Part shown: one piece after another, positions 24,028 through 28,699 of the stretch
Numbering within the stretch: position 1 is the stretch's first letter
Layout of the letters: each line of letters starts with the position of its first letter
Source: JBBIQS01 sp037442205
GTDB taxonomy: Bacteria > Myxococcota > Myxococcia > Myxococcales > UBA5297
DNA length: 28,699 nucleotides
NCBI GenBank assembly: GCA_037442205.1
Contig: JBBIQS010000096.1
Coordinates: 1 to 28,699 of the forward strand
Reading direction: 5' to 3'
Position numbers and translations under genes: made by a program
Notes under the pieces: model-generated
The model's input: the letters and a program-made list of their open reading frames with translations, nothing else
The model's database searches: none
Told to the model about the DNA's origin: nothing

Positions 24028-25563
24028 CTAGGGCCGAGCGCAAGCCGCGTCTCCCGGACCCAGGAGCTGGCAGGTGGCGCCGTCGGCGGCGCAGTCGTGA
24101 CGCACCTCGTAGCCGGGAACGCAGCCGGGCAGCAGGGGAGGACCCTGATTGAAGGCCAGGTCGCCGCAGGCGCAACAGCCGACGACGGTCGTTCCGGCGC
24201 AGGAGCTCGAGAACACCGCCGCCGCCGGGTCGCAGGCCACTGCGTTCGCCTGCCGGCAGCCAGCCATGCCCGACGCGAGGTCGCAAATCATCCCGCTGAC
24301 CGAGCAATCGAAGCCTCGCCATCTCGTCCCATCGCAGTGCCGCATGACATCGCCCAGACACTGGTCGAAGTCCCGCGCCGGGTCGCAATCGATCGGCTGA
24401 TCCTGAGGGATGCACATGGCTGCTTGGTCCCGAACGCAGGTGCCGTTCGCGTACTTGGGGGTGAAGTAATCCCCCATGGCGCAGCGGCCGACGAAGCTCA
24501 GGATGCCGTTCGAATAGGTGCGGCAGTCGACGTGGTGGGTGAAGGGGCGCCTGCATTGCTCGATGATCATCCCCGATGCGTCGCACCGGGACGGACCAAA
24601 GGTCGCCGGGTCGCAGGGCACTTCGCCGGGACTGTCGCAGTAAGGCCCGTTGCTGTCCGGGTAGCACACCTGGCCGGCGGGGCAGGGGAGCAGCTCCTGG
24701 TGGCCGGGAGCGGACAGCCAGGCACCGTCGCAGCGCACGATCCCGCTGCCGTCCGCGGCGCAGCGTCCGCGGTCGCCCTCGCTGCCGTCGCACGCGGGCG
24801 TACCGCGCGGGATGCAAACGAGATCGCCGACGACGTAGTCGCCGGCGCAGACCTCGGTGCCGGGACAGGAGACCACCGACAGGTATCCTTGCGGAGTGGT
24901 CGCGCTGAAGAAGTCCAGCTGCGGAGTCCAGAAGGCGCCCGGGGCGGGCAGCATCAGGCACTTGATCTGCTGCTGGCCCTGGCAGCGGTAGGGATCGGCC
25001 GGCGCGCCAGTGATCGAATCCACCGCACACGGCTGGGAGCCCACCTGGACGCAGCCCGCCCATCGGATTTGAGTGAACACCGCCCCGCCGTTGTTACTCA
25101 CGTCCAGGTCGTATTCCCGGCACTCGTAGCCGGGGGCGCAGGTCTCCGAGACCAGGGCGCTGTCCGAAGGCTTGAATGTCCGGGATTGGCAGGTGATCGC
25201 GGCGTTCCCCTGGCAGCGGCCGGGAGTCGGGTTGGGGTTGTCATTGATGAACGCGAGCGCGATGCACTCCGGCCCGGCGTCGGGGCCGCCATCGAGGCCC
25301 GCGTCGGGGCTTGGGTCGAGGCCGGCATCGGGCGAGGACGTCCCTTGGCCGCCGTCCGGCGGGGGACAGGTCGAGCCGAAGGGAAGGCAGGTCGAGATGC
25401 AGCAGAATTCGTCGGACTTGCACTCGCCGCAAGCCGAGGAGGGTGCGGGTCGGGTGCAGCCCACGATCAACAGCGAGGCCAGCAGACCCATGGTCGCCGC
25501 TGGCCAGCGCGCGACGCCTTCGAGTCCGAGCGTGCTGCGCCGAAACGGGAAACGCGGGGGCAT
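24028..25563 (-). CDS. Large Cys-rich lipoprotein with six repeated cysteine modules
   Basis: 511 residues from ATG at 25563. A signal with RR and a hydrophobic run ends in LLIVGC, so Cys36 should be lipidated. A linker at ~77-98 repeats PDAGLD, the Asp-Ala-Gly type common in myxobacterial surface lipoproteins. The rest is built of six modules, each with a pair such as RC(Q/A/D)...C: Cys117/125, 194/202, 268/278, 327/337, 402/410 and 455/463, spaced 53-77 residues apart. Most modules also carry a later C-x(4-6)-C (142/148, 233/239, 294/300, 420/427, 491/498). The protein is probably disulfide-bonded and on the cell surface. No catalytic motif; function unknown, binding or adhesion is a guess. 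Confidence 0.8.
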   Translation of the reverse strand: MPPRFPFRRSTLGLEGVARWPAATMGLLASLLIVGCTRPAPSSACGECKSDEFCCISTCLPFGSTCPPPDGGQGTSSPDAGLDPSPDAGLDGGPDAGPECIALAFINDNPNPTPGRCQGNAAITCQSRTFKPSDSALVSETCAPGYECREYDLDVSNNGGAVFTQIRWAGCVQVGSQPCAVDSITGAPADPYRCQGQQQIKCLMLPAPGAFWTPQLDFFSATTPQGYLSVVSCPGTEVCAGDYVVGDLVCIPRGTPACDGSEGDRGRCAADGSGIVRCDGAWLSAPGHQELLPCPAGQVCYPDSNGPYCDSPGEVPCDPATFGPSRCDASGMIIEQCRRPFTHHVDCRTYSNGILSFVGRCAMGDYFTPKYANGTCVRDQAAMCIPQDQPIDCDPARDFDQCLGDVMRHCDGTRWRGFDCSVSGMICDLASGMAGCRQANAVACDPAAAVFSSSCAGTTVVGCCACGDLAFNQGPPLLPGCVPGYEVRHDCAADGATCQLLGPGDAACARP

Positions 25564-25734
25564 GCGAGATCCAGGGACAGGTCATTCCGTCGGGAGGGGA
25601 TCCCCCGCGCGAGAGTGGCGCGGCGCGCGCAAGACATTCAACGGCGCTCTGCAAGGCGCCTGTCTGCCGCGACAGCTCACGGTGTCTGGCCCCGGATGTC
25701 GCGATCGCTGCCGGCCGAGGCCGCTTCGCGAAGC

Positions 25735-26493
25735 TCAGCGCCGCTGGTAGATGACCCGCCGGCCGCCGCCGGGGCCGCCCATGAAGTCCATCGGCGGCTT
25801 CTCCAGGTGGAACTGGTACCACTCCGGGGCGTAGGACTTCATCTTCAGCTTCTTCTCGTTCTGCAGGGCCACCATGTTGGCCTTGAGCTTCTCGTCGGCG
25901 GGGTTGGCCTCCACCGCCCGGGCCAGCACCTTGAGCGCGTCGTCGCGCTTGTCCGACTTGTCCAGGCACCAGGCGTAGACCGACCAGATGATCCCTTCCT
26001 TCTTGCCGGCCTTCACCGCCGCCTCGAAGGCCCCGACCATCTTCTGCGGATCCTTGGCCTGGTAGTGCAGGCAGCCCAGCATCGCCTTGGCGCGCGCGCT
26101 GGCCGGCCCGCGGACGCCGGCCTTCTCCAGATGCGGGCGGGCGGCGTCGAAGTCCTTCTGCACGTACTGGAGGATGCCGATGTTCGAGTGCAGCTCGGCC
26201 CCGACCAGGAACTGCCACTTGTCGTACTTGAAGCCCTGCTCCAGCAGCTTGATCCCCTTGTCCATCCGCTGGCGCTGCATCTCCTTGGAGGTCGAGGTCG
26301 AGGCCGCCTGGATCTCCTTCTGCGCCTCGTTCGCCAGCTCGCCGATCTTCTTGCCGACCTGGCGCGCCAGCAGGTAGTTGGCTGCCACCAGCACCAGCCC
26401 GGCGGGGACGATCGCCGCCACCGGCGAGACGAGCACCGCGAACAGGGCGAAGACGCCCGCCGAAATCCCGAAGCTGATCATCAAGCTGTACAT
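25735..26493 (-). CDS. Membrane-anchored TPR-repeat protein
   Basis: 252 residues from ATG at 26493 with AGGAAGG upstream. Two hydrophobic helices form an N-terminal hairpin (residues ~4-20 and 22-44, with SPVAAIVPAG between). A helical linker (EAQKEIQAASTSTSKEMQRQRMDKG) leads to TPR-like helix pairs at ~85-205: NIGILQYVQKDFDAARPHLEKA, AMLGCLHYQAKDPQKMVGAFEAAVKAG and WCLDKSDKRDDALKVLARAVEANP. The end is Gly/Pro/Arg-rich. TPRs bind partner proteins; the partner is unknown. The repeats should face the cytoplasm because the hairpin brings both ends to one side. The next gene on this strand, the Cys-rich lipoprotein, starts 171 bases away and probably has its own promoter. Confidence 0.8.
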   Translation of the reverse strand: MYSLMISFGISAGVFALFAVLVSPVAAIVPAGLVLVAANYLLARQVGKKIGELANEAQKEIQAASTSTSKEMQRQRMDKGIKLLEQGFKYDKWQFLVGAELHSNIGILQYVQKDFDAARPHLEKAGVRGPASARAKAMLGCLHYQAKDPQKMVGAFEAAVKAGKKEGIIWSVYAWCLDKSDKRDDALKVLARAVEANPADEKLKANMVALQNEKKLKMKSYAPEWYQFHLEKPPMDFMGGPGGGRRVIYQRR

Positions 26494-26612
26494 GCGGCCT
26501 TCCTATGGATCGCCGGCTCCGGAGGCAACCCGAAGCTCGCGGAAGCGAGCCGCCGGGGCCTTCCTTCCGCCCAGTCGACGCCCGCGCGAGGGAGCTGGCG
26601 AGAGTGCTGCGA

Positions 26613-26697
26613 TGCCGGAGGAGGGAATCGAACCCTCATGGAGCCGAGCCCCGCGGGATTTTGAGTCCCGTGCGTCTGCCAGTTCCGCCACTCCGGC
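26613..26697 (-). tRNA. tRNA-Leu(CAA)
   Basis: 85-base class II tRNA. The acceptor stem pairs GCCGGAG with CTCCGGC. The anticodon stem CGGGA/TCCCG holds the loop CTCAAAA, so the anticodon is CAA (26663-26661), reading UUG. A long variable arm follows, then the T-arm GAGGG/CCCTC around TTCGATT. The discriminator base is A, as expected for Leu. CCA is not encoded. It lies between the TPR protein gene and the beta-barrel gene. Confidence 0.97.
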
Positions 26698-26743
26698 CCG
26701 CCGACCTTCGCCAACCGGCGGGCGAGGCCTGCGATGCCGGGCA

Positions 26744-26772
26744 CTTATAGGGGTCGCTCCGATTGCCGTCAA
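26744..26772 (-). promoter_or_regulatory. Near-consensus sigma-70 promoter of tRNA-Leu
   Basis: Minus strand: TTGACG (26772-26767), exactly 17 bases, TATAAG (26749-26744); 5 of 6 matches at each element. Transcription would begin near 26737, giving a ~40-base 5' leader before the tRNA, to be cut by RNase P. Confidence 0.75.
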
Positions 26773-26821
26773 GCAAGCGCTCGCCTCGATGGGAGCCCGC
26801 CGCGCTTGACAGGCCGCGGCC

Positions 26822-26850
26822 TTGCCGCGCCGCCCGAACCCCTCGATACT
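26822..26850 (+). promoter_or_regulatory. Possible promoter of the outer-membrane protein gene
   Basis: TTGCCG (26822-26827), 17 bases, GATACT (26845-26850), 4 of 6 matches at each element. Transcription would begin close to 26857, with a ~21-base leader to the GTG at 26878. A better -35 alone (TTGACA, 26806-26811) has no suitably spaced -10. Confidence 0.35.
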
Positions 26851-26877
26851 CTCCTGCTCCCGACGGAGACGACCCCA

Positions 26878-27495
26878 GTGAATCTGAAAGCTGCCTCGGC
26901 CCTGGTCCTGCTGGCCTGCACCGCCGCCACCGCCCGCGCCACGCCCAACGAGGACTCGACCCGCATCGCCGTCGGCGCCGGCTGGCGCTACCAGCCCAAC
27001 GCCCGCTTCGGCGAGTGGGCCAGCGGCTACGGAACGCCCCTGCTCGGCCCCAGCCCTGGCGGCCCGGGGGTGCTGGCCACCTTCGGCTACCAGGCGCTGC
27101 CCAACCTCGAAGTCTCCATGGACGTCGGCCTGTTCGAGGAGCGCTTCGCCTTCGCCGACCGGACCATGGGGCTGACCAACGTCCCGATCACCGTCAACGT
27201 CCGCTACTTCCCCTGGCAGGCGCAGCTGAGCCCCTACGTCGGCCTGGGGGCGGGCTACTTCCTCAACTTCGTGTCCGACTCGCCCAAGGGCGGGATGGAG
27301 AGCCACGGCTCCGGGCCGCTGGCCATCCTCGGCGCGGTGCTCGAATTGAGCCAGCGGTGGTCCATGGTGGTCGAGTACCGGCTGGGGCTGGCGCGCGTCG
27401 AGCTGCCCGGGGTCGGCTACCTGCAGACCGGCGGCAACACCCTGGTGCTCGGCGCGCAGATGAGCTTCCCCCCGGAAGTCCGCCGGCTGCCCTAG
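26878..27495 (+). CDS. Outer-membrane beta-barrel protein
   Basis: 205 residues from GTG at 26878, with GGAG ~10 bases upstream. The signal peptide is clear (ALVLLACTAATARA-TP). The mature part shows amphipathic strands with alternating residues and aromatic ends: IAVGAGWRYQ, VLATFGYQALPNLEVSMDVGLF, ITVNVRYFPW, LSPYVGLGAGYFLNF, LAILGAVLELSQRWSMVVEYRLGLARVEL and LVLGAQMSF. The PYVGLGAGYF strand followed by a late GxxxEL..RW..VVEYRLG is the usual pattern of small 8-strand barrels of the OmpW/OmpA-like (OMP_b-brl) kind. A specific family cannot be fixed. No ligand is known. Confidence 0.8.
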   Translation: MNLKAASALVLLACTAATARATPNEDSTRIAVGAGWRYQPNARFGEWASGYGTPLLGPSPGGPGVLATFGYQALPNLEVSMDVGLFEERFAFADRTMGLTNVPITVNVRYFPWQAQLSPYVGLGAGYFLNFVSDSPKGGMESHGSGPLAILGAVLELSQRWSMVVEYRLGLARVELPGVGYLQTGGNTLVLGAQMSFPPEVRRLP

Positions 27496-27686
27496 CAACC
27501 GGATTTCGTCGGGCAGAAATTCCTGTTGGCCACAGGTCGTTGTTCAGCGGTATGAAAGCCAAGCGAGCGGTGGTGGACCAGGCAGCGGCCAAGTTCTTGG
27601 GCCGCCTGGGAGGCGGGCATGCGATTCGGGTAGAGCCCGAGCCGCCGCAGAAGCCGCCGGAAAACACGGATCAGGAGAGCGTGACC

Positions 27687-28699
27687 ATGCGACAGCCAAG
27701 CGACCTCGAGCGAGCGGCCGACGGGGAGGAGCGCCGGCCGGCAGACCGCGAGCTGGCGGAACTGCGCAAGGAGGTCGTCGAGGCGCGCAACCTGATCATC
27801 AAGACCGACAACCTGCTCAAGAACCTGCACGCCGAGCTCAAAACCATCTCCAAGAAGAACGACGACAACTACCGCCGCTCGTGGTTCGCCTCCGGGGCGG
27901 CCTACCTGGCGTTCGTGGTGGCGGCGGCGATCATGGTGGTGCTGGCGGCGCGGGCCTCGGTGGCCACCGAGCGGGCCAAGGTCGAGGCCGCCCAGGTCGA
28001 CGTGGACAAGGCCAAGCAGGCCAACACCGAGGCCGAGGCCAGGCTGGCCAAGGCCAAGGGCGAGTCAGACCAGGCCAAGGCCGCCTCCGACCGCGGGCTG
28101 CTGGCCTTCAAGCTGATGGGCGAGGGCGAAGGCGAGGCGCGGCTCAAGGGCATCGACGAGCTGGCCAAGCTGGACAAGGCCGACCGGGCCAAGCTGACCG
28201 CGCTGGAGCAGCGGGCGCTGGACGAGCGGGCCCGGGCGCTCAAGGGAGAGCTGGCGGCCACCGCGCTGGAGAAGGGCCGCTCCGCCTTCCGCCGCGAGGA
28301 CATGAAGACCGCCGCCGCCGAGCTCAAGCGCTTCCTGGCGCTCGACCCCGACGGCTCCGAGGCCCCCGCGGCCGCCTTCTACCTGGGCGCCGCCCTGTAC
28401 ACCATGAAGGACTACGAAGGCGCCGCCGCGGCGCTGGAGAAGTTCGCCCCGCGCTCCAAGGGCATCAAGAACGCCGACTACGGCCTGTTCATGCTCGGCC
28501 AGGCCCACGAGATGCTCGGCCACGCCGAGCGGGCGATCGAGGTCTACAAGCGCGGGGTCGCCGAGTATCCCGCCGGCGAGTTCGTGACCCAGATGCAGGC
28601 CCGGCTGCGCGTCAGCCAGCGCGCCGCCAGCGCCCAGCCGGCCCCGGCGCCGGGCGCCCCCGCTCCGGCGGTGGCCCCGGCCGGCGCGACCCAGGCATC
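27687..28699 (+). CDS. Membrane coiled-coil/TPR protein, cut by window edge
   Basis: 337 codons are visible and the frame stays open at the right edge. The start at 27687 is preferred because AGGAG lies 9 bases upstream; the same frame is open back to an ATG at 27552, which would add 45 residues. Order: a charged helical segment (21-60, ELAELRKEVVEARNLIIKTDNLLKNL in outline), one membrane helix (~68-88), a long Ala/Lys/Glu coiled coil (90-195), then TPR-like pairs (~195-310: GRSAFRREDMKTAAAELKRFL, FYLGAALYTMKDYEGAAAALEKF, LGQAHEMLGHAERAIEVYKRG). An Ala/Pro-rich tail follows. The layout resembles YbgF/CpoB-like envelope proteins only in general terms. Function unknown. Confidence 0.8.
   Translation, partial: MRQPSDLERAADGEERRPADRELAELRKEVVEARNLIIKTDNLLKNLHAELKTISKKNDDNYRRSWFASGAAYLAFVVAAAIMVVLAARASVATERAKVEAAQVDVDKAKQANTEAEARLAKAKGESDQAKAASDRGLLAFKLMGEGEGEARLKGIDELAKLDKADRAKLTALEQRALDERARALKGELAATALEKGRSAFRREDMKTAAAELKRFLALDPDGSEAPAAAFYLGAALYTMKDYEGAAAALEKFAPRSKGIKNADYGLFMLGQAHEMLGHAERAIEVYKRGVAEYPAGEFVTQMQARLRVSQRAASAQPAPAPGAPAPAVAPAGATQA

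Noticed and set aside
25723..25734. Palindrome GCTTCGCGAAGC just after the TPR gene stop
   Set aside because: Only a 4 bp stem in RNA with no T-run; too weak to call a terminator.
24097..26664. Very long plus-strand frame opposite the Cys-rich lipoprotein and TPR gene (~855 codons)
   Set aside because: It spans two genes and the tRNA edge with no recognisable motif; the minus-strand genes have signals, lipobox and repeats.

Overview
The window is GC-rich (roughly 70%) bacterial DNA. Codons end strongly in G or C, and many open frames antisense to real genes are long for that reason. The gene content suggests a myxobacterium-like organism (Myxococcota / former Deltaproteobacteria), possibly from a metagenomic assembly. 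It has several lipoproteins with Asp/Ala/Gly-rich linkers and Cys-rich modules, orphan membrane TPR/coiled-coil proteins, and a flavoprotein fused to a receiver domain. No species can be named from the sequence alone.

Layout. Bases 1-1303 (minus) hold two odd genes: a partial ORF that joins a DUF4197-like start to a CoxM-type FAD-binding domain, and an FAD/NAD(P)-binding oxidoreductase that loses its frame near base 590. Bases 1314-7789 (minus) carry a DUF523 protein, purN and purM (purine synthesis), a lipoprotein alpha/beta hydrolase, an organophosphate-type MFS transporter and speA (arginine decarboxylase). Bases 8003-9238 (plus) carry a DTW-domain tRNA-modifying enzyme with an extra C-terminal domain. 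Bases 9249-9461 hold a small CPXCG zinc-ribbon protein. Three ~42 bp tandem repeats with a palindromic core (9617-9741) follow.

Bases 9750-15039 (minus) form a complete MacAB-TolC-like efflux operon: TetR repressor, periplasmic adaptor, ATPase, permease and outer-membrane channel, with overlapping ends. A shared operator-like motif lies before tetR and again before the adaptor gene. Bases 15185-16608 hold a convergent pair of poorly characterised genes: a GNAT-like protein, and a membrane protein with a cytoplasmic winged-helix-like end.

Bases 16684-21045 (plus) carry full-length sppA, a small lipoprotein, mrp/apbC (Fe-S carrier P-loop ATPase) behind a promoter containing a perfect 18 bp palindrome, and two unknown proteins. 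Bases 21073-26697 (minus) carry the flavoprotein-receiver fusion, a YprB-like DEDDy exonuclease, a large Cys-rich lipoprotein, a membrane TPR protein and tRNA-Leu(CAA) with a near-consensus promoter. Bases 26878-28699 (plus) hold an outer-membrane beta-barrel protein and a membrane coiled-coil/TPR protein cut by the window edge.

Most of the window is housekeeping or ordinary accessory content. No CRISPR array, transposase, integrase or phage gene was seen. The parts most worth a second look are the triple palindromic repeat, the flavoprotein-receiver fusion, the extra domain on the DTW enzyme, the Cys-module lipoprotein, the membrane winged-helix protein and the chimeric genes at the left edge.
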